64,000 nt of DNA from Westerdykella aurantiaca (GCA_030412805.1 JASJFJ010000004.1:4340001-4404000), one strand, 5' to 3'; positions 25,301 to 37,299 are shown, counted from the first letter of the stretch. Notes: generated by a model from the letters alone, not told the origin. Made by a program: numbers and translations.

Positions 25301-26431
25301 ATGGCCGAACAAACCCCAGAAGAGAGCATCGCGCGCTTCGAGGAGCTCAGCGTCCTGGAAGCCGAATTCGAAGAGGCGGAGGTCCAGCTCAGTACGTGTC
25401 GCCTTACTGCCGCGCCTTCCCCGTCGCGCACGCCCTAACAGTCGATCGCGTCTAGTCCGCAAATCCGACGAGCTCCATGCGCCCCTCTACAAGAAGCGCG
25501 CCGACCTGATCGCCAAAATCCCGCACTTCTGGGCGCTCGTCTTCGAGCAGTCGCCGCCGGAGGTGGACCAGTACCTCCTGCCGTCGGACTCCAAGGTCTT
25601 CGGCGAGTGCCTCGAGACGCTCGAGGTGACGCGCTTCGAGATGGACGACCCCAAGGGCTCGCCGCGCAGCTTCGCCATCAAGTTCGGGTTCGGCGAGAAC
25701 GAGTACTTCGAGGACCGGGTGCTGGAGAAGAAGTTCTGGTTCCGCAAGAGCCTGGACGGGTGGCAGGGGCTCGTGTCCGAGCCTGTCAAGATCGGCTGGA
25801 AGGAGGACAACGACCTGTCCGGCGGCTTGACCGACGCCGCGTACAAGCTCTGGCAGGCGAAGCAGGCGCAGGCGGGCGGGGACGCGAAGAAGGCGACCGA
25901 GCTGCCCGAGTACAAGGAGCTGGCGGAGAAGATCGAGATGAGCGAGGAGCCGCAGCCGAGCTTCTTCGCGTGGTTCGGGTTCGTGTCGAGCTACAAGTGG
26001 GTGAGCGCCGAGGAGTCGGAGCAGGCGGCGAAGAAGGAGGCGGAGGCGCTGGAAAAGAAGAGGAAGGGGGAGAACGTCGAGGAGGAGGAGGAGGAGGACG
26101 ACGACGGTGTGGATTCCCAGGAGACCGAGGTGTTCCCTGTGGGCGATCAGTTGGCGACCATCATCGCGGAGGATATGTGGCCGAGTGCGGTCAAGTATTA
26201 CAGTAAGTCCCAATCTCTTTTGAGGCCATTTCACGACATCACGCTAAGGGTGTATGCACAGTCCGCGCCCATGAGGATGAAGGCGACGATGACGATCTGT
26301 CAGAGCTAGAGGTGGAGGAGCTCGATGACGAGAGCGATGAGGAGATCGATATTGAAGAGCTCGTAGGGAAGGGCAAGAAGAGGGCCGCGGAGGATTCTCC
26401 GGCCGCGAAGAAGAAGCAGAAGAAGGCTTAG
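25301..26431 (+). CDS. VPS75: NAP-family histone chaperone, Vps75/SET type
   Basis: Exons 25301-25391, 25456-26202 and 26262-26431 give 335 aa. The protein starts with a long dimerisation helix (EELSVLEAEFEEAEVQL...RKSDEL), followed by the NAP/SET earmuff domain including IPHFWALVFEQSPPE, FEDRVLEKKFWF and SFFAWFGFVS. The C-terminus is highly acidic (EEEEEEDDD, then DDESDEEIDIEE) and ends with a basic nuclear-signal-like tail AAKKKQKKA. NAP-family proteins bind H3-H4; Vps75 is the partner of the acetyltransferase Rtt109, which is encoded further along in this window. SET and Vps75 are close relatives, so Vps75 identity is inferred from fungal context. Introns are 64 and 59 nt. Confidence 0.87.
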
Positions 26432-27263
26432 AGTGGGGAGTGCGCTTGTAAGAGTATAATTTTTGGATTTTTTCTTCAATGCTATTGGATTATAGGATTT
26501 GTTGTTCCCCGATATGTGTTCCGGGGATGAAAGGTTGGATAATGGATTGGGAGACGGTCGCTTGATCTAAAGGGCGTAGGCTTATTTCTAGATGAGTGCG
26601 TTCCGATCTGGGAGATCCTCTGTTGAAAAAAGCGGAAGTCGTAGCTTTATGTGTATACTCGCAAAAGGTGTACGACACTTCCTATCCTCAACCACGCGAC
26701 TCCAAGTTTGATAGCGACAACGCCGAAGACAGAGACTGGTCTACCCAGTAAGTTCGGTCACGCACACGCATCATTGGAAACTATCCCTAACGGTATGAAC
26801 AGTCCCACCAATCACCGCCGCTCTTTCCTGGTGTTACCCGTTTTGGCCCGGAGGCAAGAGCTTCCTACTCCGCCAAGCTGTGAACGAATGCTCATACCTT
26901 GGTAGCCGCGAAGGTCCTCACGGGTTTCGCTGTTCCTGTTGAACTATGCTATAACACTATAACATTGCGGCTGCTCCGCGCCGGATACGACCAGAGGATC
27001 GGCTTAGCATTGGAGATTTGACCAACAAGAACCCCAGTGTGCTTTACGAGGTGCATATTGCCGGAGATCCAACACGTTTCTGGGGAAGGTAAGCCTCGCA
27101 GGATGCATGGAAAGACGTAGCAGACCGGGTAGAAGGGACGCGATTGCATGATCGTGTTGTGAGCGTCGGTAAGGTTCTCGACATTTGGGTCACTATAAGT
27201 ACTCATTTCTCTTTCCCGAACGACAATTCGGCACACTTCAGTGCTTGATACTTTCCAATTGCC
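26432..27263. other. intergenic and GH1 promoter
   Basis: A CTATAAGT element (27193-27200) lies about 65 bases before the beta-glucosidase ATG and may be its TATA box. Nothing else supportable. Confidence 0.45.
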
Positions 27264-29234
27264 ATGGCGACGGCGAAGTTGTCTCTTCCTTTCGCTCTTC
27301 TTCTTTCCGTTGTGTCTGTTGCACATTGTCAGTGGTCCAATGGATCCAGTCATGGTTTCCCGACGCCGTCTGGCTACAGCACTGCGACTTTCAATGTTTC
27401 CGCGCAGCCGACTACACCTGCAACGCGGACAGACTTCTCCAACGATGCTCTCAATGAGCTGTGGAATTTAGTGGGACCCGTTGCGACAGGTCCCGTCACG
27501 ACGACTGTGGAACCTACACCGGAGCCCAGCATCTACGCACAGCCTGATGCCGACCATTTCCACCCGCTCGTATCCTCCCGGTATCCTGAACTGAAGAACA
27601 AGAAGCTCCCAGCCGGGTTCAAATGGGGCCTGGCAAGCTCGGCATACCAGATCGAAGGAGCCGCCAGAGCCGAAGGCAAAGGGCCCAGCATCTGGGACCT
27701 GCTGTCCCACCGTGTGCCCAACGTTGTGCGGGACAACACGACGGGGGATGTTGTCGGGAGCCATTACTGGTTGTATAAGCAAGACATGGAGCGATTGAAG
27801 AGCCTGGGGATCCCCCGATTCAGCCCGAGTATATCGTGGCCAAGGATTTTCCCCTTCGGACACGGCCCGGTGAATGCGGAGGGCGTTGCACACTACGACT
27901 CGGTGATCTCGTCGATGCACGCGGCAGGGGTGCATCCTTCCGTCTCGCTTTTCCACTGGGACACGCCGCTCGCACTCTTCCACGAGTACGGAGCTTGGAC
28001 GTCTCCTCGTATCGTTGACGACTTCTTCAACTACGCCAAGTTTGTCATCAGCAGATACGATGAGTACGTGGATGAGTGGTTCACCATCAACGAGCCGCAG
28101 TATTGCAATTGGCAGTACAGTTATTACCCCGCGGGCGACTACTATCCCGCATTCAACGGAGTGGGAAAGGGCGAGAAGAGCAAGTGGTTGTGTGGGCATT
28201 ATACACTCCTGGCTCATGCCAAGGTGGCGAAGTGGTACCATGACGAGTTCAAAGGGAGAGGGAGGATCACGTTCAAGAACTCTGGGAACTATTTCGAGGC
28301 GAATAGCACGAGGACGGAAGACGAGGTGGCCAGGCAGAGGAAATTTGACTTCAGTGTTTGCGACCCCCGAATTCTTGGTAGGTGTTTTTTGCTAAGCTAA
28401 CATGGAGCAGATTGGCTGGTTTGGAGGCCCATGGACTGATGGAGACTACCCGCAGAGCTTGAAGGATACTCTTAGGGATCTGCTGCCATCCCTGACGGAC
28501 GAGGAGAAGGAGCTGATCAAGGGGTCTTGCGACTTCTACGCCATCGACCCGTAAGGCCGCACGTTTTCAGCCCTTCGCAGACGGGCCACACTGACCGACC
28601 ATCGCCAGATACTCGTCCTACACAGCTTATGCTATTCCCGGCGATCTTCACGCGTGCACCTCCAACCGCTCCCACCCCAGCTTTCCAGAATGCGCGGGCA
28701 GCGCCTCTGTAGCTCCCAACGGATTCCCCATCGGGCCTGCCGCCGACCCCTCCATGGCCTGGCTCTACTCGGCCCCGTCGGGACTGCGCAAATTCCTCAA
28801 ACACATCACGACTACCCTCTTCCCCTCCGTCCCTTCCATAGTCGTGACGGAGTTTGGCACCGCCGAACCGTTCGAGTCGCGGCTCTCTTCCCGCAACCAG
28901 ATCCTGTGGGACCTGCGAAGAGCGGACTACTTCCAGAGCTACCTTGATGAGATTTTGCTCAGCATCTACGAGGATGGGGTGAATGTGGAAGGGGCGTGGG
29001 GGTGGGCGATTTTCGATAATTTCGAGTGGGCGGAGGGCCTGGGGACCAGGTTTGGGCTGCAATATGTGAATTACACGAGCATGGAGAGGACGCCGAAGGC
29101 GAGCATGTTTCAGTTTTTGAATTGGTTTCGGTGAGTAGTGGTGATGGCTTGGAGAGCGGGTAGAGGGTGAAATGCTAACGGGGGATAGGGAACATGAGGC
29201 GGAGGGGGGGAACTCGACGATGAGATTTGGTTAG
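27264..29234 (+). CDS. secreted GH1 beta-glucosidase-like enzyme
   Basis: Exons about 27264-28355, 28408-28550, 28609-29130 and 29189-29234 give roughly 600 aa. A signal peptide (MATAKLSLPFALLLSVVSVAHC) leads a Ser/Thr/Pro-rich segment, then a GH1 barrel: FKWGLASSAYQIEGA, SISWPRIFP, acid/base Glu in FTINEPQY (about 277) and nucleophile Glu in VTEFG (about 493), then AIFDNFEWAEG. The usual TENG around the nucleophile is TEFG here. Asn-rich glycosylation sites (NYT, NST) fit secretion. The first intron is awkward: a CTAAC branch point and CAG acceptor are clear, but the only phase-compatible donor is GTTTGC at 28356. A stronger-looking GTAGGT at 28378 would leave an intron of only about 30 nt. 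The two later introns are normal. Confidence 0.85.
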
Positions 29235-30417
29235 GGGAGGCTTTGCGGACGGACCGGTAAGAGGAGGCATTAACGGATTGCCTTGGAGTCCAGGCCTCGA
29301 AATGTATTCACAGGATGATCAACCTCCAGCTTGTGGGATCGTCTGGGTCTAGACGAGAGGGAACAGGAGGCTAGCCATCCGTTACCCCTCTACCTCGTCA
29401 GAGATTATAGGATTCCGGATCGAGCCGACGTTTATATTGACACATGACGGAGGGGTGGTTGGCGGGTGAAATATGATGACCGCGTGTAGACGTGGTTAGT
29501 GAGGGAGTGACGTGTGCCGACCGAGCTCCGCCAGCTCTGTACTTGTCGGTACTGATAATTCACCGAACCCCAAACAGTGCATCTTATGAACGGCGCAATC
29601 GCATATTTGGAACTTGGCCGTGACCCCCCGCATTTACAATCGGCGGGATGTGTACGGAGTAGAGGTGAATGTCTTTTATTTTAGGTGCTGGCCATGGAGA
29701 GTGATCAAAGACGTCTTATCATGCCGCGATTAGCTTTACTACTATTAGAGGGGACATCGGCATCCCGTGACGGCTGACCGGGGTCCTCCATGCAGCGGCT
29801 GGTGTAATGTAACTGGTGTAAGACGATGATACAACGGTACTCCGATTATCATGATGATGATTATTATTATTATTATATCCAGCACTTACCTCCTGGCCTG
29901 CTCCCTTTCAACAAGTCCATCCCGCCCTCTCTCCCGTACCGCCTCAGGCTCTTGTTGCCGCCCATCGAGCCAGCTTGACGCGCTCCGAACAGGGTTAACG
30001 CCCTCGGCCAAGCACTCGCGCCTTACCTGTTTCTGCTAGTCCATCGTGCCCTCCACCTGCTGCCCCGGCCGGAGCTCCCTCCACCTGCGACCTGCCCCAA
30101 CACCTTCTCGACCTCCAGGGCTCTTCCACCACGACTCCCCTCACCAAACCCTCTCTCCCTTTCTCTCCTGACCCTTCGATTGCCAGTCACAAGCGGTGCC
30201 CGCCCTACAACTCTTGATCTAAACCATCAGTCCCACGACTGCACTGCTGGCTCCTCTACCGTTTCCGAGGGTGCGACTTCGCCAACCGCCATCCGTCATC
30301 GACAACCGCCTTGCTGCAACGCTGCAGTTCATTCCTCTCCCAACTACTACTTACAACGGTCCGACAGTTTGCGGCCAGCCATTTAAACCAGTTTTCTGAC
30401 CCCTCCAAAGCCCTCTC
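29235..30417. other. intergenic, 1.2 kb
   Basis: 3' flank of the glucosidase gene, an ATGATGATGATTATTATTATTAT microsatellite-like run (about 29850-29876), then about 500 bases of C/T-rich sequence that look like the promoter and leader of the Gid7 gene. One TACGGAGTA motif lies near 29652. Confidence 0.5.
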
Positions 30418-32923
30418 ATGGGCCCATCGTAAACCGACCCACCATTCCATCCACACTTCCTTAGGCATACTTGCCTCCACGACAGCTACCCGCTCCCCTG
30501 CGGGTGCCTAGATCAAACCTTCGTCCTGGCCGACGAAACCCCCCCAAATCCCCCGTCCCCCATCGCCTCCGCCCATCCAGCCATCCCGACCTCCCACCCT
30601 TCTCCTTCCCCAGAATCCTCTGCCTCTGCCCTCGACATCACCCAACGTACTACTCAGACGCCGTTCCCGGAGCCTACCCACGCCCTCCCCGCAGATACAA
30701 TAGTGGATCATTCGGCGAAGCGGTCGTATTCCTCCTTAGAGGACAGCGACAGTCCAGGAGACCCCGAATCCGAGCATACGAGAGGCCGGTCCTCCCGCCG
30801 CCCTTCTAAGCGAAGGCGCATATCACACGAGACAATGCGCAGTGGAGAGGCCTCGAACAAAGCGTCATCACCCACTCCCAGCTATACAAATGGTTCTTCT
30901 ACCCGGTCGCCCAGTCTCAGAGAAACGATGGGAAAGGTCTCGAACGGAGACGCCCACCCAGGCTCCCAGAGCAACGGCTCCTGTAGGAATGGAGTATCGC
31001 CAGCTGCCACCGTACGGCTTCCAGCCACCTTTTTCGGACACGACCGGGAAGAGGTGACTCGTATATTGATACAGGGTCTAGGCGATCTGGGATACCCTCG
31101 TGCGGCGAAAGCGCTGTGTGCCGAGAGCGGATATCAACTAGAAGGCCCCACGGTAGCGGCGTTCAGGAGCGCCGTGCTAGAGGGCGATTGGGCAACAGCA
31201 GAGGAGCTATTATTTGGGCCAAAGATTCCCGAAGACACTGGTGGCGGTGTCGCCCTAGCCCTAACTCGCAAGCTAAAGGGGAAGACGCCTCGATCGAAAT
31301 ATTTCAGTTCGCAATCCACAGGTGGACTGCCCCTTGCCGATGGGGCTGACAAGGAGGAGATGCTCTTCAAATTGAGAGAACAGAAGTACCTGGAGCTGCT
31401 CGAGGCGCGAGATACCGCGACTGCTTTGAAGGTGTTGCGACAGGAGTTGACTCCGCTCGATCAGCACGCTGTCAAGAGGCTGAGCCAGTTGTCCAAGTCT
31501 GTACCCCGCACGATTTCTTCGGAGGCGACTTCACTGACCACATGCAGTTTCATGATGTGCAAATCGCCCGAAGACTTGAGAGCGTTAGCGCGGTGGAAGG
31601 GTGCCCAAGGCGGTTCGCGTTCAAAACTGCTATCGGAGCTCACTGGTGAGTCTCTATATTCCCAATCGTCAACAGCGAGATACTCAACCTCACGTAGAAT
31701 CAATATCGCCGAGCATCATGATCCCCGAGCATCGGTTAGCGCATCTACTCGACGACCTTAAGGAGCATTGGTTAGACGACTGCATGTATCACAACACCTC
31801 TGCCTCACCCACCTTGTACACTCGACATACCTGCCACCGACGAGATGTACCAACCATGCCGATCTTGGAGCTTCGGGACCACAAGGACGAAGTCTGGCAC
31901 CTCCAGTATTCCCATGACGGTACCATGCTTGCGTCGGGAAGCAAAGACCACACCGTAGTGATATATTCCACCTCAACTTACAAGCCCTTGTACCACCTGA
32001 CAGAGCACGAAGGAGGAATCACCTTCGTGGCTTGGAGCTACGACAACACGAAGCTGATAACCTGTTCCAAAGAGGAAGATAATTCCGCGAAGCTATGGGA
32101 TATGACGGTATGTCGTCCTACTGGTTGCCTATGATGTCCTTGGCTAATCATTCCAGAACGGCACCTGCATCAAGACGTTTGAGTTCACATATCCATGCAC
32201 TGCGGCCGCGTTTACACCTGACAATAAATACGTCGTCATTGGTTCCCAGGATAAACCAAGGCCCATCGTCGTGTGGGACCTGGAGGCAAACAAGAGGCAC
32301 GAGTGGGAGCAACAGATGCGTGTCAACGACCTCGCAATCACGCGCGACGGCAAGCATCTCATCGTCGTTACCAGACGGCGAGTCCACGTGTACGATTTTG
32401 CTACAACCGAGAAGGTATGCGAAATCGACGCTCTGGACGAGGGCGATTTCGCGTACGTCGCTATCGGAGACGACCCCAAGTGGATGCTTATCGGACGTTA
32501 CCCCGGCAGAATCGAGCTGAGGCATGTCGAGTGGGGCGAGCCCAGCATGTGCTACGATGGTCACAAGCAAGAGGGAAACGTCTGTCGAGCGGAATTCGGC
32601 GGTGACAAGGGCAGCTTCGTCGTCAGCGGCAGCGAAGGTATGTGCCGTTCCGAATCCCGTGTTATGTCACCGACAGCTACTGACCCTTACCCTTTCTAGA
32701 TGGACAAATATACCTCTGGCGTCCCAACGGCCGCTTCGTCGAACGCTTCGAAGCCCACCCGCTGGGCTGCGTCAATGCTGTATCGTGGAACCCCAAGGAC
32801 CCCAAGGAGTTTGCCTCGGCAGGGGATGATCACTGCGTACGTATCTGGAGGCCTGAGCCTCCTGAGGACGATACTGCGTCCGTTAAAACCCGCCCGACAG
32901 GCTTTCTACGCCGGTTTCTTTAA
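30418..32923 (+). CDS. GID7: Gid7/WDR26-like CTLH complex subunit
   Basis: Proposed exons 30418-30428, 30486-31645, 31698-32107, 32157-32637 and 32700-32923 give 761 aa. A disordered, Ser/Pro-rich N-terminus with a basic RRPSKRRR patch is followed by LisH-CTLH helices (about 200-330; EEVTRILIQGLGDLGYPRAA, then EGDWATAEELLFG) and a WD40 propeller (HKDEVWHLQYS...GSKDHTVVIYS, up to DDHCVRIWRP). Gid7/WDR26 is a scaffold of the GID/CTLH ubiquitin ligase that in yeast degrades gluconeogenic enzymes when glucose returns. The start is uncertain: the frame is open without ATG back to 30433, and an 11-base first exon (ATGGGCCCATC) spliced by a 57-nt intron solves this; the first internal Met is at 30835. 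The family call does not depend on it. Confidence 0.9.
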
Positions 32924-33784
32924 ACAGAATTGGGTGTTCGGCCATGAGAATCGGGGTCATTTTCTGTTGCGAATCGCGTCGTGGGTGATCTGGTAATGTG
33001 GAGCAGACGGACTGAGGCGCGGACGGAGTGGCGCCCACTTATCACTTCTGGTTGTCTTGCTGCATAGAGGTGCATTGGGCGAGCCGTTATCTGGGCGTAT
33101 CGAGGCGCAATAGGTGGAATGACGGGTGTCTTGGCGGGACTTGGGGCCCCGTACGGATGGGCCAGGTATGTCTGGTGGAGTTTGTAGGTTGCTTGCTTCT
33201 GGGTGGGGCTTTGGCTATCTTTTTTCTCCTTCTCTTTCTCCTCCAGATCTGCATCTTATCGGAGTTTGTATGGTCTGTGGGTTTGCCTGCGGGCTTGCTC
33301 GGGTTCGTTCTTTTCGCGTCGATGTATATTTTTACGGGATGCGAGGTAGCGGTGGTAGAGTTGGGGTTCAAGGGACTAGGAATGGGCTCTTTGGGGTTGG
33401 TGGGTTGGTTGGTTTAAGGACTGGGGGATTTGGTGGGTAGTGAGTATGTAGGTGGTGGGTACGTAGACCACTCTCCTCTCTCCTCGTGGCTCATTCGGGA
33501 GATTTTGGAAATGTAGACTTGGATTACTTGTACGTGTGAGTGTTGCTTGCTTTGGAGCTGTTGATACGGAGTGGTTTATTTATTGTTCTAGCTTTAGAAT
33601 GTGTTCTGTGGTGGGTGGCTCCGCCTGCTTCATTTACTACTCCCGCAACGGTAGTAGCTACCTATAGTCAGTCCCCCCCATCGTCCCGTGTGATGGGTCC
33701 CCTCTCGTACTTCTCATTTCATCACGTTACTTCCCACTTTCCTGCGCCCACTACTACCATGAGGGTGGCCAGCAACCCTCTCCA
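32924..33784. other. convergent 3' flanks, 0.9 kb
   Basis: Between the stops of Gid7 (plus) and the HET gene (minus). T/G-rich, with open frames on both strands (33028-33440) of low-complexity Gly/Leu/Phe composition that I do not take as genes. Confidence 0.5.
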
Positions 33785-36085
33785 CTACACTATGGTGAAT
33801 GACCGCGACTCAAACTGCGACTCAGCGTCATTCTTCGAAGAGCCATCACTCCGGACCAAACTCTCCAGCGCTTCCCCCTGCATGAGACCTTGCACGAAGC
33901 ATTCCCCGACCAGCACGAAATCGTCGCCTGCCGGCCGCAAAGCGTACGGAACCGGCGCGCCTGGGAAGACGCATATGATATCCCTCGCTCTGATGTGAGC
34001 AGGCGCCAGGCCATAGTAACCGTTCCTGGTACCCAGAAAGACGCGCCCGTGCAACGCCGCCGTCGTGCCACTTCTCCAGCTCGCCAATGCCTTGTTCATG
34101 ACGAAGGCGAAGGTGCTTGCCTTGTGGAGTTCGCAAGCGGCAGGGAAGTGGGATACGAACAGTTCGGCTGGTGTGTTGGAGGAGCTCCGCGAGTCCGACG
34201 CTGGCGGCTTGGAAGGACCGGCGGGAGCTGGAGCGTCCGAGGATGAAGTCCGTTGCTTCGTCTTCCTTGCCCATTCCCTCTCTAGACGGGCAACGGCTCT
34301 TTCATACCCAAGGTCCCATACCGGGTGCGAGAATGCTCTGGTCATTGCGTGGGAGATGGGGTACTGGTCGCGCACTGCCGCTTCCGTCTCGTCCTCGATG
34401 CGGTTCCCCACCAACGGCCGCGGTGTTGAAGAGCGAAAGCAGCGCGCTGCAGCATCCCAGCACTCGAGTGTACTCTCAAGGGAAAAATTGTCAAAGTCGT
34501 TGGCTCGGTTCGGCACCCAGTAGTCCCAGCCTATGTCCGGGACGACTTCTCCGATGAGGATACCGCGCAGCACAAGAGCACCGCCCCTTATATTCGACGG
34601 GGCGGTTTCGCAATCGCTCCCACCAGCGGCGAACGCGTATTCTCCTGGATAAAACGGTTGCACCTGCAAGTGTTGGCTCCAATCGCATGCCCAACTGGGC
34701 AAGCCTTCCAAGTCGGAGAGTCCTTGCACTGCAGAGAGAGCGCCCAGGTCATGCTTGATCAGGCATCGAGCGAGGACCTCGTAGGCTTGGGCGGTGGTCA
34801 GCCCATAGTCTGCCACCAGACCCTCGTCCTCCGCATCCTTGAACATGTTCAACAGAGCAAAGAGCCTGTCACGGGGATCGGTCGCGCCGAAGCAACGGGT
34901 TCTATGCAGGAGGTTGAGGAGATCCTCGCGCACGGTGTACCACGATCTCTGGCGCAGCGAGAGGACGTAAGGCCACGGCATAGGACCGTAAACGCTTCCA
35001 GACCCCCTCTCCTTCTCCTGGGCCTCTATGCAGATCTTGAAGTAGCGGACCTTGGACCACTCGACCCACCGGTCGCCACAGACAATGACGGCTTGGTCGA
35101 CGCCGGCCATGAACACCTCTTGGAGGATCCAGACCCTCGTGAACCAAGGACGATGGAACAGGTTCCTCAAAGCAGACCACTCTGCATATTGGAAGTTCAG
35201 CTGGGGGTTGAGGCCCTGCATGCTGAAAACAGACAGGTGGTCCATGATCCGGTCGGACTCGTCGGACCTTTCACCCAGGAAGATGGTCACCTGGTTGGAC
35301 ATGCGGTAGATGTGACCCATCAAGGCCAACTGCTGGTTCCGCTCGGGCACGTCCTTCTGGTTGATGCAGACGGCGTCGACCCAGAGCAGCGAGGGCCGAT
35401 CCGCGTACCGCAGGTGGCGAAGGGCGCAGGCGCAGTTCGCCGTCACGGAGAGCCTGGCGCCGTGCTCGCCGATCAGGATGGGCTCGTTGTCCGCCGCGTC
35501 GCCCCAGGTGTACGACAGGGCTTCGTACGTGTTGGCGGCGCTCCTCAGGGTGGTGTGGAGGAGGGAACAGCGGAGTGGTTGGCCGCCCTCGCCGGGGAGG
35601 AGTCGCAGTAGCCGCATCGCGTCTTCGCTCCCCGGTGAGGTTGCGAGCGGTGCATAGACGAGGTCTCCGTTGAGCACGTCCACGGGGGGTTCCGTGGCTG
35701 CCTTCAGGCGTTCCGGTGGATTCACGGCTGTTGGGGGGATCCAGGCATCGTCTTTCCCTTGGGTCGTATGACTTGTCGAGGAGGATGAAGGGGAAGAAGA
35801 AGAAGAGGAGGAGGAGGAGGAAGAATGCGTGCCTCTGCGTGCACGTCGATACGCATCCGGCCTTCTGCGCTGCAGGATAAGGTCCACCAGGTCCTTCACC
35901 ATGGTATATATATAAGGTACGTCGGTGGATCTGCGGCGTTGTGGAACTCTGTTGTCGACCCGCCCATGTGCATCAGGATGGCGCTCCTCGTCTTGCGCAT
36001 ATTCATGCTGTCTGCGCCGCCGTCGAGCTCGAGTCGGAGCCAGCTTCCTCCTCGCCAGCTCCTGGATCGTGTCATGGAAAGCCAT
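33785..36085 (-). CDS. HET-domain protein (heterokaryon incompatibility type)
   Basis: Single-exon frame of 766 aa from Met 36085; a later Met at 35901 is a possible alternative start. The HET domain spans about residues 180-340: YEALSYTWGD, LRHLRYADRPSLLWVDAVCINQKD, MGHIYRMSNQVTIFLGE, and the block NLFHRPWFTRVWILQEV. Before it lies a serine run (about 15 residues) encoded by a GAA/GAG repeat at 35787-35822. The C-terminal 400 residues resemble the poorly conserved tails of HET-6/OR-like proteins. HET proteins mediate allorecognition and a cell-death response when incompatible nuclei meet; most members have no known role. No NACHT or ankyrin partner domain is visible. Intact, no frameshift. 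Confidence 0.9.
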   Translation of the reverse strand: MAFHDTIQELARRKLAPTRARRRRRQHEYAQDEERHPDAHGRVDNRVPQRRRSTDVPYIYTMVKDLVDLILQRRRPDAYRRARRGTHSSSSSSSSSSSPSSSSTSHTTQGKDDAWIPPTAVNPPERLKAATEPPVDVLNGDLVYAPLATSPGSEDAMRLLRLLPGEGGQPLRCSLLHTTLRSAANTYEALSYTWGDAADNEPILIGEHGARLSVTANCACALRHLRYADRPSLLWVDAVCINQKDVPERNQQLALMGHIYRMSNQVTIFLGERSDESDRIMDHLSVFSMQGLNPQLNFQYAEWSALRNLFHRPWFTRVWILQEVFMAGVDQAVIVCGDRWVEWSKVRYFKICIEAQEKERGSGSVYGPMPWPYVLSLRQRSWYTVREDLLNLLHRTRCFGATDPRDRLFALLNMFKDAEDEGLVADYGLTTAQAYEVLARCLIKHDLGALSAVQGLSDLEGLPSWACDWSQHLQVQPFYPGEYAFAAGGSDCETAPSNIRGGALVLRGILIGEVVPDIGWDYWVPNRANDFDNFSLESTLECWDAAARCFRSSTPRPLVGNRIEDETEAAVRDQYPISHAMTRAFSHPVWDLGYERAVARLEREWARKTKQRTSSSDAPAPAGPSKPPASDSRSSSNTPAELFVSHFPAACELHKASTFAFVMNKALASWRSGTTAALHGRVFLGTRNGYYGLAPAHIRARDIICVFPGAPVPYALRPAGDDFVLVGECFVQGLMQGEALESLVRSDGSSKNDAESQFESRSFTIV

Positions 36086-37299
36086 CGGGTGACTCTGGTG
36101 GCCACACTCGGCATGTGGATTTCCGATTACTGGTCTCGTCTCACGGGGGGCAAAGGCAAAGGAAAGAAAAGGTTATGTTTGGAATGAAGCAAGATGGAAA
36201 GAATAAAAGCTGGGGTTGAATGGTGACGGTAGGGCACAGCCACGAAGCTGAGAGCTGAAAACGAGGCGGAGGCGCCACGTCCAATCAAACAGCGTACTGG
36301 GTAAGGGGCAAGGCATAAGGAGAGAGGAGGGACTGGAAACAGAATTGCTTGAAGAAGGATTTCGGGCTCCCCGATACAGATCGCCGCTTGTAGCATTCAA
36401 AGGGAGGAACGTGGGGAAGAAACGGCCTTGCACCATTCATTAGCCATGCGACATGGGAACAAGGCGAGGGTTGGAATCGAGTTTTGGATGGTTTTACTTC
36501 CTCTCAGTAAGAACTTCTTCTTCTTTCTTTCCTTCACGGGTATGGAGTATATATGCATCGTTCCTCTCCCATCTCTCTGCTCCCTATCCTCCTATCCTAT
36601 GCATCCATTGCATCTCCCAGCCAGTCAGCCAGCATCCCCGAAGAAGCGCAAGAAAAGAGCCAGCGATCCCGTCCACAAAAGGTATATACGTGAGAAACTG
36701 GGGACGAAAGAAAAAAAAGGAAAGTACGGAGGAGAGGAGAAGACTAATAGATACTCGTAGAAGAAACTTTTTCTTTTCCACACACCCAATTCGGGCATGC
36801 ATGCATTTGGTATAATCCCCCATCGACCGACGAAAAAAACCCGGGGTAAATAAGGAGCCCACACCATGCAGAAGCCAACCACCCGGAACGCCGTTGCTTT
36901 GACGCATGGGAAGAAGAAAGGAAAAGGAAGCAGGAGGAAATCGATGGATGGGATAGAGGGCGATAGGGCAAGAGGGCGAAGTGGCATCGTTCAACTGGTC
37001 GGACTGAACTTGATGGGGGTTGCCGAAACTGTTACTGCTCTTCTTCGATCGGCGGTTCGGTTTTCGGTCTGCAACGCCATATCCATGGGTATGCACGAGC
37101 CGTTTTCCAAGGATTCGCTTTTTTCGCGTCCAAAGGGGTCGGAGGGAGGGGACGACTGCTGCCGTCGAGGATCGAACAGAGTCAAGAAGCGCGTCGAGCG
37201 CATCAGATCCTCGCCTGATCCAGAAGCTCCGCCAACCCCACGATGCCATTAAAGAAGCCGCAACGCTCGCCCTGTCACACGGAAGAAGAAGAAAACGCG
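36086..37299. other. intergenic, 1.2 kb
   Basis: Upstream region of the HET gene and 3' flank of the NmrA-like gene, both on the minus strand. Many overlapping frames at 36428-37310 on both strands are low-complexity Ser/Phe/Pro and mutually exclusive. No gene accepted. Confidence 0.5.

Noticed and set aside
32700..33440. Frames continuing past the Gid7 stop, including hydrophobic ones at 33028-33417
   Set aside because: They arise from T/G-rich 3' sequence and do not resemble membrane proteins of any known family.
35905..35917. TATATATATA-like element near the HET start, as a promoter for a start at 35901
   Set aside because: It would lie only a few bases before that ATG, and the longer frame from 36085 reads through it as coding sequence.
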